64,000 nt of DNA from NCBI RefSeq assembly GCF_010119615.1, contig NZ_QOVG01000003.1, positions 186,001 to 250,000 on the forward strand, read 5' to 3'. The notes under the pieces are model-generated. The model was not told the DNA's origin. It saw nothing but the letters and a program-made list of their open reading frames with translations, and did no database searches. The translations under genes were made by a program, and so were the position numbers. Source of the DNA: Pseudoxanthomonas gei. GTDB lineage: Bacteria > Pseudomonadota > Gammaproteobacteria > Xanthomonadales > Xanthomonadaceae. Below, one piece after another: positions 27,501 to 34,560 of the stretch. Each line of letters starts with the position of its first letter. Position 1 is the stretch's first letter.

Positions 27501-28089
27501 CAGCGGGACCACGTCGATCGCCTGCTTCCACGGCGGGCTGGCCAATGGCGCCACGGCTGCCTTCACGATCAACGCAGCGAGCACCGCTGCCCAGGCAGGC
27601 ACCACCCTGAAGCTTGCGGTGGCCGCCACCAGCCAGTCGCTGGATCCTGTGGCCGGCAACGACCAGGCCACTGCAAGTGTTGTCGTGAACGCCGCGCCGG
27701 CCGCCGACCTGGGCCTGCAGATCACCGGTCCGGCCACGGTGCCGGCCAGCACGTTCTCGCTCAGCTACACGGCAACCCTGCGCAACCTGGGCAACGCGAT
27801 CGCGCTGCAGCCGGTGGTGGAGTTCAGCGGCAACACCATGGCCGCCACCAGCACCCTCACCGTGCCGGCGGGCTGGCAATGCACCAGGCTCGGCAGCAGC
27901 CGCGTGGCCATGTTCCGCTGCAGTGCCGCCAGCCTGGCAATCGGCGCCAGCGCGAGCTTCGTCATCAAGGTCAATGCCAAGCCGACGCCTGGCAACGGCA
28001 TGATTGAAGTCGAAGGCGCGGCGACCACGCCCAGCCCTGAGACCACTACGGTCAACAACAGCGCAATCGCGACTACCCGCGTGCTGTAA
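24520..28089 (+). CDS. Secreted ExeM/NucH-type extracellular endonuclease with LTD, Calx-beta and DUF11-like domains
   Basis: A 1189-residue exported nuclease. Signal peptide 1-25 (ends AGAAHAQ). Domains in order: lamin-tail domain about 26-150 (VVISQVYGGGGNTGAPLRSD), Calx-beta domain about 205-305 (DYATADGTAQAGSDY), the OB-like NucH region about 315-440 (QIQGSGATSPL, GFFLQTRD), an endonuclease/exonuclease/phosphatase domain about 580-925 with AAYNLERFF, ATVEVENQ, LGDFNAFAF and LSDHDPVVAYF (catalytic Glu, Asp-Asn and Ser-Asp-His), then two DUF11/CARDB-like beta domains to the end. Such enzymes degrade extracellular DNA for nutrition or biofilm dispersal. AGGAG lies six bases before the ATG; a strong terminator follows. 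Confidence 0.92.
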   Translation: MRKGFLRDLALVAMGLGMAGAAHAQVVISQVYGGGGNTGAPLRSDYIELHNNSASSVSLTGWSVQYASSTGTSWQVTPLAGTIAAGGYYLVKQADGANTSAPALPTPDATGTIAMAAGAGKVALSNGAAALSGVCPTGNIDFVGFGTAANCSEGAAPTATLTATTAALRAGNGCTDSNNNGADFAVGAPAPRNSASAALVCGGGGLPILSVSDLSQDEASGNFAFTLTLTQAAGPGGVSVDYATADGTAQAGSDYTAASGTATISAGAVSTQVVIAVSDDNVQEADETFFLGLGNVSGALLGDAQAQATIVNDDVTLVPIHQIQGSGATSPLANQLVSTTGIVTGRKSNGFFLQTRDVDADADPASSQGVYVFTSVAPPAAAAVGNEVRVSGTVIEYVPTADPNQLPLTEITGSPTVALLSTGNPLPAPVPLTTTFPSPNGALDQLERLEGMRVSVPSATVVAPTQGNTSEPNATGSSNGLLNIVVTGVPRPFREPGIQAPDPAPAGGSIPPIPRWDFNPELLTLDSDSLGGPGFILDLPAGALIEGLTGPLDYGFRRYTLLRDPGVPITTSGGATPTAARAASGDEFTVAAYNLERFFDTVNDPAIGEPVLTATAFSNRLSKASLAIRNFLNTPDILATVEVENQSTLQTLADRVNADAVAAGQANPQYAAYLQEGNDVGGIDVGFLVKAGEVGTGIARVQVLDVTQYGKGATWTEPSGTASLLNDRPPLALRAVVHYADGRSFPVTAIAVHQRSLNDVDSIEPSGPTTLGDRVRQKRQRQAEYLAGVIQQMQVDEPARRIVTLGDFNAFAFNDGLADTMNVVTGTPTPDDQTAVPGDGIDLVNPDLVNLGVLEPAEERYSFVFGGNAQTLDHVLANEELILASSAFALDHARINADFPEIARNDVNSPSRLSDHDPVVAYFEVRHRADLSVTVAANASPITAGQVASYSATVSNLGPDTAQATGVGFALDAALPGMTVTAPAGWTCDAPQVASGTTSIACFHGGLANGATAAFTINAASTAAQAGTTLKLAVAATSQSLDPVAGNDQATASVVVNAAPAADLGLQITGPATVPASTFSLSYTATLRNLGNAIALQPVVEFSGNTMAATSTLTVPAGWQCTRLGSSRVAMFRCSAASLAIGASASFVIKVNAKPTPGNGMIEVEGAATTPSPETTTVNNSAIATTRVL

Positions 28090-28115
28090 CGCGCACCTGT
28101 ACAGGCGTGACCCGG

Positions 28116-28144
28116 GACGCGGCTTCGGCCGCGTCTTTTTTTTT
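28116..28144 (+). terminator. Rho-independent terminator of the nuclease gene
   Basis: GACGCGGC - TTCG - GCCGCGTC stem-loop followed by nine T, 27 bp after the stop codon. Textbook terminator. Confidence 0.92.
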
Positions 28145-28223
28145 GCACCATTGCCCTGCGTATTGCTGCAATGCAGGAAGGCCGCGCGGCTCCGCTTCCT
28201 TAACATGGCGCCACCTATCATTG

Positions 28224-28237
28224 GTTTCATATGAAAC
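28224..28237. promoter_or_regulatory. Perfect palindrome GTTTCATATGAAAC before E1alpha
   Basis: A 14-bp perfect palindrome ending 16 bp before the E1alpha ATG, overlapping the expected transcription start region. It matches the hppD spacer palindrome (21013-21026) at 12 of 14 positions, so it is probably an operator for the same MarR regulator. A TATCAT -10-like hexamer lies a few bases upstream. Confidence 0.6.
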
Positions 28238-28253
28238 GGGAAGCCGACAAGCG

Positions 28254-29345
28254 ATGACCCTCGCCGCGAAATTCGAGATCGAATACCTGCAATACCTGGG
28301 CCCGGACGGCACCCTGGTCCGCGACGAGCTGCCCGAGGCGGCGCGCGACACCGCGCGGCTGAAGGAGCTGTTCAAGCAGATGCTGTACGTGCGCACCTTC
28401 GACACCAAGGCCGTCGCCCTGCAGCGCACCGGCAAGCTCGGCACCTATGCCTCGTGCCTGGGTCACGAGGCCACCCACATCGGCATCGGCGCCTCCATGC
28501 GGCCCGAAGACACCTTCGCCCCCAGCTACCGCGAGTACGGCGCGCAGTTCATGCGCGGCGTGCGTCCGCGCGAAGTGCTGCTGTACTGGGGTGGCGACGA
28601 GCGCGGCAACGATTTCGCGGTGCCGCGCCATGACTTCGCCTGGTGCGTGCCCATCTCCACCCAGTGCCTGCATGCCGCGGGCGCCGCGCTGGCCTTCAAG
28701 CTGCGCGGCGAGAAGCGCATCGGGGTCAGCACCTGTGGCGATGGCGGCTCGTCCAAGACCGATTTCTATGCCGCGCTCAATTCCGGCGGCGCCTATGCGC
28801 TGCCGCTGGTGCTGTGCGTGATCAACAACGGCTGGGCGATCTCGGTGCCGCGTTCGGCCCAGACCGGCGCGCAGACCCTGGCGCAGAAGGGCCTGGCCGG
28901 CGGCGCGTTCTGCCTGCAGGTCGATGGCAACGACCTTATCGCCGTGCTGGAGGCCATGCGCATCGCCAGCGAACGCGCGCGCAGCGGCCAGGGCACCAGC
29001 GTGATCGAATTCGTCACCTATCGCCTGGGCGACCACACCACCGCCGATGATGCACGCCGCTATCGCGACGATGCGGAAGTGAAATCGGCCTGGGAGCGCG
29101 ATCCGATGACCCGGCTGCGCACCTGGCTGACCGCGCAGGGCCTGTGGAATGAAGCCGAGGAAGCCGCCTGGAAAGAGGAGTGCGGACGCCTGGTCGACAT
29201 CGAGGTCGACGCCTACCTTGGAACCCCGGTGCAGCCGGTGGAGGCGATGTTCGATTTCCTCTATGCCGATCCGCCGCCGGAACTGCTGGCCCAGCGCGCT
29301 GCGGCTATCGCCGCCGAGCATGCCGCACGGGAGCCACACGCATGA
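28254..29345 (+). CDS. 2-Oxoacid dehydrogenase E1 component, alpha subunit (branched-chain type likely)
   Basis: Thiamine-diphosphate subunit that decarboxylates the 2-oxoacid, working as an alpha2beta2 tetramer with the next gene product. The 363-residue protein carries the ThDP motif from CGDGGSSKTDFYAALN to VINNGWAIS, the substrate-side ASCLGHEATHIGIG and APSYREYGAQFMRG, and YRLGDHTTADDARRYR. Heterotetrameric E1 is the form used by branched-chain 2-oxoacid dehydrogenase; Xanthomonads have a separate AceE-type pyruvate dehydrogenase elsewhere, so a role in valine/leucine/isoleucine breakdown and iso-fatty-acid primer supply is likely, though annotation as pyruvate dehydrogenase is common. 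Its stop overlaps the E1beta start (ATGA). Confidence 0.92.
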   Translation: MTLAAKFEIEYLQYLGPDGTLVRDELPEAARDTARLKELFKQMLYVRTFDTKAVALQRTGKLGTYASCLGHEATHIGIGASMRPEDTFAPSYREYGAQFMRGVRPREVLLYWGGDERGNDFAVPRHDFAWCVPISTQCLHAAGAALAFKLRGEKRIGVSTCGDGGSSKTDFYAALNSGGAYALPLVLCVINNGWAISVPRSAQTGAQTLAQKGLAGGAFCLQVDGNDLIAVLEAMRIASERARSGQGTSVIEFVTYRLGDHTTADDARRYRDDAEVKSAWERDPMTRLRTWLTAQGLWNEAEEAAWKEECGRLVDIEVDAYLGTPVQPVEAMFDFLYADPPPELLAQRAAAIAAEHAAREPHA

Positions 29346-30412
29346 ACGTGGAAATAGCCAAGGTGGTCGGAGGCGCTTCAGCCCCGACCGTTTCCGCCGG
29401 CGTCGGCACTGAAGCCCCTTCCACGAAGGTGACGCTGCCCATCACCCTGATCGAAGCCATCACCCAGGCCCTGGCGTGGGAAATCGCGCACGATCCTTCG
29501 GTGGTGGTGCTGGGCGAAGACGTGGGCGTCAACGGCGGCGTGTTCCGTGCCACCGCCGGCCTGCAGCAGCGCTTCGGTTCCGAACGCATCCTCGATACGC
29601 CACTGGACGAAACCACCATCGCCGGCCTCAGCGTCGGCATGGCCGCGATGGGCATGAAGCCGGTGGCCGAGGCGCAGTTCGACGGCTTCGTCTACCCGAT
29701 GGTCGATCACCTGATCTGCCACGCCGCGCGCATGCGCAACCGCACCCGCGGCCGCCTGCATTGCCCGATGGTGCTGCGCGTGCCCTGGGGCGGCGGCATT
29801 CGCGCGCCCGAGCATCATTCAGAAGCCAACGAATCCATCTTCACCAACGTGCCCGGCCTGCGCGTGGTCATGCCGTCCTCGCCGCAGCGCGCCTACGGCC
29901 TGCTGCTGGCGGCGATCCGCGACCCCGATCCGGTGATCTACATGGAGCCCAAGCGCATCTACCGCCAGTACAAGGAGCTGGTGATCGACGACGGCGAAGC
30001 GCTGCCGCTGGACGTGTGCTTCGTGCTGCGCGATGGCAGCGACGTCACCCTGGTCACCTGGGGGGCGCAAGTGAAGGAAACCCTGGAAGCGGCCGAGGCG
30101 CTGGAGGCCGAAGGCATCAGTGCCGAAGTGATCGACGTGGCCACGCTGAAGCCGCTGGATTTCGACACCATCGCCGAGTCGGTATGCAAGACCGGTCGCT
30201 GCGTGATCGTGCACGAGGCGCCGCGCACGGCGGGCTTCGGCGCCGAGATCGCCGCGCGCCTGGCCGAACAGTCCATGTACGACCTGGTCGCGCCGGTGGA
30301 ACGGGTCACCGGCCCGGACACGCACATCCCGCTGTTCCGGCTGGAAATGAAATATCTGCCCAGCGTCGAGAAGATCGTCGCCGCGGCCAGGCGCGTGATG
30401 GCGGCCGGCTGA
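29342..30412 (+). CDS. 2-Oxoacid dehydrogenase E1 component, beta subunit
   Basis: Partner of E1alpha; 356 residues. Family blocks: TLIEAITQALAWEIAHDPSV, VLGEDVGVNGGVFRAT, TPLDETTIAGLSVGMAAMG, EAQFDGFVYPMVDHL, RVPWGGGIRAPEHHSE and HEAPRTAGFGAEIAA. Residues 8-28 (VVGGASAPTVSAGVGTEAPS) are not family sequence: they are the translation of an inverted REP pair at 29363-29424 that sits in frame near the start. The normal protein would begin close to VTLPITLIEA. It overlaps E1alpha by 4 bp and the SH3 gene by 1 bp. Confidence 0.93.
   Translation: MNVEIAKVVGGASAPTVSAGVGTEAPSTKVTLPITLIEAITQALAWEIAHDPSVVVLGEDVGVNGGVFRATAGLQQRFGSERILDTPLDETTIAGLSVGMAAMGMKPVAEAQFDGFVYPMVDHLICHAARMRNRTRGRLHCPMVLRVPWGGGIRAPEHHSEANESIFTNVPGLRVVMPSSPQRAYGLLLAAIRDPDPVIYMEPKRIYRQYKELVIDDGEALPLDVCFVLRDGSDVTLVTWGAQVKETLEAAEALEAEGISAEVIDVATLKPLDFDTIAESVCKTGRCVIVHEAPRTAGFGAEIAARLAEQSMYDLVAPVERVTGPDTHIPLFRLEMKYLPSVEKIVAAARRVMAAG
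29363..29424. repeat. REP pair inside the 5' end of E1beta
   Basis: Left arm GTGGTCGGAGGCGCTTCAGC and right arm GAAGCCCCTTCCAC are inverted copies of the GTGGGAGGGGCTTCAGCCCC family seen intact at 47491. Being 62 bp long and positioned in frame it adds about 21 residues without stops. Confidence 0.8.
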
Positions 30413-30771
30413 TGCGCCAGGCCCGGGTCATCTCCGCGCATCGCGCACCGGATCGTCCATCGATCCAGGTCGCGGCCGGTGACCCGGTCACCCTGGGCGA
30501 ACGCGACAGCGACTGGCCGCAGTTCGTGTGGACCACGCTGGCGCAGGGACTGGGCGGCTGGATCCCGGCAGTGTTGTTCGATCGCGAAATCGGCGAAGCC
30601 ACCGCACTGGGCGATTACGACACCCGCGAACTGCACACCGAGATAGGCGAGCTGGTCACCCTGCACCACGAGCAGGAAGGCTGGTGGTGGGCCGAGAACG
30701 CCCGCGGCGAAAGCGGCTGGATTCCCGCCCGCGCCATCGAATTGATAGAAGACAAGCCTGATTCCATGTAG
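30412..30771 (+). CDS. Tandem SH3-type domain protein in the dehydrogenase operon
   Basis: A 119-residue protein with two bacterial SH3-like repeats: about 5-57 (IQVAAGDPVTLGERDSDWPQ, GLGGWIPAVLF) and about 66-112 (HTEIGELVTLHHEQEGWWWA, ESGWIPARAIEL). Each ends with the GWIP segment of variant SH3 domains. No signal peptide, so cytoplasmic. It starts at TGATG with one base shared with the E1beta stop, so it is translationally coupled and expected to be made with the complex. Role unknown; a scaffold or ligand-binding function toward the dehydrogenase is inference. Confidence 0.8.
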   Translation: MRQARVISAHRAPDRPSIQVAAGDPVTLGERDSDWPQFVWTTLAQGLGGWIPAVLFDREIGEATALGDYDTRELHTEIGELVTLHHEQEGWWWAENARGESGWIPARAIELIEDKPDSM

Positions 30772-30826
30772 GGCCGGGCTGGCCCGGCTGGCTTGGCATT
30801 GATCCAAAGGCTGCCGAGCAAGTCCG
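30769..30826. repeat. REP element between the SH3 gene and E2
   Basis: GTAGGGCCGGGCTGGCCCGGC palindrome directly at the SH3 stop codon, followed by a second imperfect unit (CTGCCGAGCAAG). It fills half of the 115-bp gap before E2. Confidence 0.6.
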
Positions 30827-30886
30827 ACTCAATGCCCCGAGGGAAGTCGCCTTGGGGGACAACCAATAATTCCACCTGGATCTGCC

Positions 30887-32353
30887 ATGACCGACAGCAA
30901 GACCTTCCATCTTCCCGACCTTGGCGAAGGCCTGCCCGACGCGACCATCGTCGAGTGGTTCGTAAAGGAAGGTGACGTGATCCGCCTGGACGAGCCGCTG
31001 GTGTCGATGGAAACGGCCAAGGCCGTGGTCGAGGTGCCGTCGCCGGTATCGGGCAAGGTGCTGAAGCTGGCGGGCAACGCGGGCGACATCGTCGTCACCG
31101 GCGCGATGCTGGCCGAGTTCCAGCCCGACCCCAACCTGCCGCAGCGTGCCGACAGCCAGGACACCGGCCATGCGCATGCGCCACCCAGGCAGCAGCCTGC
31201 CGTTGCAGGAGGGGCTTCAGTCCCGATGCCTTCCGCAGCAGTACCGGTCGCAACCGAAGCCGCTCCCGCCAGCGCCGAACGCGATGACGCCGGCACCGTG
31301 GTCGGCGCCATGCAGAGTTCCAATACCGTGCACCAGGAGCAGGCCTTCGCGGTCGGCGGCGTCAAGGCGATGCCCGCGGTGCGCGCCACCGCCAAAAAAC
31401 TCGGCGTGGACCTGTCGCGCGTGCGTGCGACCGGCGCCGACGGCGCGGTGACCATGGCCGACGTGAAGCAGGCGGCTGCCAACGGCACGGCCGCCCTGCT
31501 CCCCTCTCCCGACGGGAGAGGGGTCGGGGGTGAGGGTACGGCGCAGGCGCGGACTCATTCGTCCGGGCCCGTACCCTCATCCGCCCTTCGGGCACCCCCG
31601 CCCAAAAGCGCTGCGGGGGCAGCCTCTTCTCCCGACGGGAGAAGGGAAGATCAGCGCACCGCGCTTTCCGCCACCGGCAAGCCCATGCGCACGCAACCAC
31701 CCGGTGTCACGGTCAGCGGCCAACCCGAACCGCTCAAGGGCGTGCGTCGCAACATGGCGCGGGTCATGGCCGATGCGCATGCCAAGGTCGTGCCGACCAC
31801 CCTCAATGACGATGCCGACATCCATGCCTGGGTGCCGGGCAACGACGTCACCGTGCGTCTGATCCGCGCCATCGTGCGTGCCTGCAAGGCGGTGCCGGCC
31901 CTGAACGCATGGTTCGACGGTGACAAGCTCAACCGCACGCTGCATCCGCACGTCGATATCGGCATCGCGGTGGATACCGACGACGGCCTGTTCGTGCCGG
32001 CGTTGCGCAATGCCGACATCCTGGATGCGCAGGGCGTGCGCGAAGGCGTCAACCGCCTGCGCGTGCAGGTGGAAGACCGCAGCATCGCCGCCTCCGAACT
32101 CAGCGGGTACACCATCTCGCTGTCCAACTTCGGCATGTTCGCCGGTCGCTATGCCACGCCGGTGGTGGTGCCGCCCTGCGTGGCGATCGTGGCCGCCGGG
32201 CGCGCGCGCCACCAGGTCATGCCGGTCATGGGCGGCTTCGAATCGCACAAGCTCATTCCCCTGTCGGTGACCTTCGACCACCGCGCCGCCACCGGCGGCG
32301 AGGCGGCGCGCTTCCTGAAGGCGATGATCGACGACCTGGCCCTGTCTTCGTAG
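30887..32353 (+). CDS. 2-Oxoacid dehydrogenase E2 component (dihydrolipoyl acyltransferase)
   Basis: Core of the complex; 488 residues. One lipoyl domain (1-80) with the lipoylated Lys45 in METAKAVVEV; peripheral-subunit-binding domain about 160-197 (AMPAVRATAKKLGVDLSRVR); acyltransferase domain about 280-488. The linker between the last two (residues 205-253) is translated from an inverted repeat pair, and residues 105-128 from another REP. At the active site the usual HRxxDG reads HRAATGG: His465 is present but Thr469 replaces Asp; related E2s tolerate changes here (Azotobacter E2p has Asn). E3 (lpd) is not in the window. Last gene of the operon. Confidence 0.93.
   Translation: MTDSKTFHLPDLGEGLPDATIVEWFVKEGDVIRLDEPLVSMETAKAVVEVPSPVSGKVLKLAGNAGDIVVTGAMLAEFQPDPNLPQRADSQDTGHAHAPPRQQPAVAGGASVPMPSAAVPVATEAAPASAERDDAGTVVGAMQSSNTVHQEQAFAVGGVKAMPAVRATAKKLGVDLSRVRATGADGAVTMADVKQAAANGTAALLPSPDGRGVGGEGTAQARTHSSGPVPSSALRAPPPKSAAGAASSPDGRREDQRTALSATGKPMRTQPPGVTVSGQPEPLKGVRRNMARVMADAHAKVVPTTLNDDADIHAWVPGNDVTVRLIRAIVRACKAVPALNAWFDGDKLNRTLHPHVDIGIAVDTDDGLFVPALRNADILDAQGVREGVNRLRVQVEDRSIAASELSGYTISLSNFGMFAGRYATPVVVPPCVAIVAAGRARHQVMPVMGGFESHKLIPLSVTFDHRAATGGEAARFLKAMIDDLALSS
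31202..31270. repeat. Degenerate REP pair inside the E2 linker
   Basis: GTTGCAGGAGGGGCTTCAGT and, inverted, GAAGCCGCTCCCGCC belong to the GTGGGAGGGGCTTCAGCCCC family. Translated as part of the Ala/Pro linker after the lipoyl domain. Confidence 0.6.
31501..31645. repeat. In-frame inverted repeat pair inside E2, same family as the DUF559 flanks
   Basis: Starts with the 23-bp palindrome CCCCTCTCCCGACGGGAGAG(GGG), then GGTGAGGGTACGG; after a short spacer the inverted CCGTACCCTCA and a closing CTTCTCCCGACGGGAGAAG palindrome. About 145 bp without a stop codon in the E2 frame, encoding PSPDGRGVGGEGT at one end and SSPDGRRED at the other. The order palindrome - GTGAGGGTACGG - spacer - inverse is that of the DUF559 element without the gene. 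Confidence 0.85.
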
Positions 32354-32432
32354 AAGCGGGCCGGCATTCCGGAACAGCAGCGCGGGCCAGGCCTCTCCTA
32401 CAATCAGGATTCCCGCCATTCTGGAGAACGTG

Positions 32433-32819
32433 ATGGCCCACCGCAGCCGGCTCGCTGGTTTCATCATCGATTGCAAGCGCGGCTCGCTTGCCTCGTCCGC
32501 CGATTTCTGGAGCCAGGCTCTGGGCCTGGAAGTGCAGGACTACGACGAGGGCGGCGAAGGCCGTTACGCGCCCCTTGCCGATGGCCCCGGTGGCCTGCAC
32601 ATCGAGGTACAGAAGGTCGCGCATCCCTCGCGCGTGCACCTGGATATCGAGACCGACGACATCGAGGCCGAGGTCACCCGGCTTGAAAAACTCGGCGCCA
32701 AACGCATCGAGTTCGTGCGCGAGCGCTGGTGGGTGATGGAAGCCCCCAGCGGCCATCGGTTCTGCGTGGTGCCGATGCCGAAGCAGTCCGCGCGCGCCAG
32801 ACCCAACGTCTGGAAGTAG
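32433..32819 (+). CDS. VOC-superfamily (glyoxalase/bleomycin-resistance-fold) protein
   Basis: A 128-residue single-polypeptide VOC protein with the two beta-alpha-beta-beta-beta units: GFIIDCKRGSLASSADFWSQ, LHIEVQKVAHPSRVHLDIET and WWVMEAPSGHRFCVV. Possible metal ligands are His and Glu in these strands, but the group has no known substrate. The ATG at 32433 has GGAGA upstream. It is in the same direction as the dehydrogenase operon, 79 bp behind it. Confidence 0.85.
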   Translation: MAHRSRLAGFIIDCKRGSLASSADFWSQALGLEVQDYDEGGEGRYAPLADGPGGLHIEVQKVAHPSRVHLDIETDDIEAEVTRLEKLGAKRIEFVRERWWVMEAPSGHRFCVVPMPKQSARARPNVWK

Positions 32820-32829
32820 GCCCGGGCCT

Positions 32830-34491
32830 CTACGGTTTGCTGGCTACCCTTGATTTATCACTTTCGGCGCGGATCGCCTTGAACTCCGATCCTTCCTGCC
32901 ACTGCGGCCATTGACCACTGTTGGCCAGGCCCGCACCCAGGTCGTAAAGCAGTGTCACGTCCGCGACCTGGCCACGCAGGTCCCATTGCGCCGTCCAGGC
33001 ATCGCAGGGCTGGTGGTAGCACCTGGCGAAATACGCCTCGCGCAGCTTGCGCCCCGCTGCCACGCCGCCTTCCACCCGATCCAGTCCCGCCCCCACGGTG
33101 ATCGCCGGCACACCGGCGCGTGCGAAGGCGAAATGATCGGCGCGATAGAAGAAGCCCGCTTCCAGGTTGGGATCGGGCGAATAGCGGCGACCGCGCGCCT
33201 GGGCGACGCGTTGCAGTTCGGTTTCCAGCGACACTTTCCCCTTGCCCCAGGAAGCGATGTCGTGGGTGAGTCCGTCCGGGCTCAACATTTCGATGTTCAA
33301 CACCGCCACCGTGGTGTCGAGCGGCACCAGCGGATGGGCGGCGAAATAATTCGCGCCCAGCAGGCCTTTCTCCTCCGCGGTCAGGGCCAGGAACAGCAGC
33401 GTGCGCGCGGGACGCGGGCCGGCGGCAAACACCCGCGCCAGCTCCAGCACCGTGGCCACGCCAGTGGCGTTGTCGATCGCGCCATGGCGGATGCGGTCTC
33501 CGCCAGCATCCGGCTCGCCGATGCCGAAGGCGTCCCAGTGCGCCGAATAGATCACGGTCTCTCCAGGTTTCAAGGCGCCGGTCAGCCTGCCCACCACGTT
33601 GCGCGTGACCACGCGGTCGCGCTTGACCTTGAAGTCCACCGACAGGCGCGCGTCGCCCAATGGCACCGGTTTGAAATCGGCAGCCTGCGCCTGGCGCTTG
33701 GCGGTTTCGAAATCCAGGCCGGCGCGCTTGAACAACGACACCGCCAGGTCGCGCTGCATCCAGCCGCGCAGCAGGGTGTGGTAGGTCGCGGCGTCGGCAC
33801 GCTCGATATCGAACACCGGCGACAGGCCTGAGCTCTTCACCGTGGCCCAGCCATAGGCTGCCGGCGCGGTCTCGTGCACGATCAGCACGCCCAGCGCGCC
33901 CTGGCGCGCGGCTTCCTCGTATTTGTAGGTCCAGCGCCCGTAATAGGTCACTGCGCGACCGTCGAAACTGCCGGGCTGCGCGGTTTCGAAATCCGGATCA
34001 TTGACCAGCACCACGGCGATCCTGCCCTTCAGGTCGACCTGCTTGAAGTCGTCCCAGCCGCGCTCCGGCGCATCGATGCCATAGCCGACGAACACCAGCG
34101 GCGCCTGCTCGATCTCCACCTGCGAAACCGGCTGCAGGGTCTGCAGCACGAGGTCGGTGCCGTTCACCAGAACCTGGTGTTGGCCCGCGATGTCCAGCGC
34201 CGCGTTCACCGGCCCATCCATCTGCGCGCGCAGCAACGGCACGGCCTGCGTCCAGCCGCCGTTGTCGCCCGCCGGCTCCAGCCCGGAGGCGGCGAATTGT
34301 TGCTGCAGGTAGGCGATGGTCCGGTCTTCGCCTGGCGTTGCCGGTGCGCGCCCCTCGAATGCATCCGAGGCCAGGGTGCTGACGTGCCGCGACAGGTTGG
34401 CGGCGCTGATGCCGCCGCCGGGCACGGCCTGCGCCGCATGTGCGCTGGCAGAGAACTGGATGGCGACGGCAAGCAGCAGGGCAGGCTTCAA
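32830..34491 (-). CDS. Exported M28-family metallopeptidase with PA-domain insert
   Basis: A 553-residue periplasmic or secreted aminopeptidase. Signal peptide MKPALLLAVAIQFSASAHA. Zinc-site motifs of M28: VIYSAHWDAFGIGEPD (His, Asp), GAIDNATGVATVLEL (bridging Asp), LALTAEEKGLLGA (catalytic and metal Glu), LNIEML and YRADHFAFARAGVPA (last His). A protease-associated domain is inserted at about 110-260 (APLVFVGYGI, ALGVLIVHETAP). I prefer the TTG at 34491, which opens the signal peptide and has GGAG seven bases upstream; a GTG at 34515 would add eight residues. Its product probably trims peptides outside the cytoplasm. Confidence 0.92.
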   Translation of the reverse strand: MKPALLLAVAIQFSASAHAAQAVPGGGISAANLSRHVSTLASDAFEGRAPATPGEDRTIAYLQQQFAASGLEPAGDNGGWTQAVPLLRAQMDGPVNAALDIAGQHQVLVNGTDLVLQTLQPVSQVEIEQAPLVFVGYGIDAPERGWDDFKQVDLKGRIAVVLVNDPDFETAQPGSFDGRAVTYYGRWTYKYEEAARQGALGVLIVHETAPAAYGWATVKSSGLSPVFDIERADAATYHTLLRGWMQRDLAVSLFKRAGLDFETAKRQAQAADFKPVPLGDARLSVDFKVKRDRVVTRNVVGRLTGALKPGETVIYSAHWDAFGIGEPDAGGDRIRHGAIDNATGVATVLELARVFAAGPRPARTLLFLALTAEEKGLLGANYFAAHPLVPLDTTVAVLNIEMLSPDGLTHDIASWGKGKVSLETELQRVAQARGRRYSPDPNLEAGFFYRADHFAFARAGVPAITVGAGLDRVEGGVAAGRKLREAYFARCYHQPCDAWTAQWDLRGQVADVTLLYDLGAGLANSGQWPQWQEGSEFKAIRAESDKSRVASKP

Positions 34492-34560
34492 GGCAACGCT
34501 CCAGATGATCGGCACGTCCAGTCTACGGGACGGGATTTCCTGCCGAACTCCGATCCCGGC

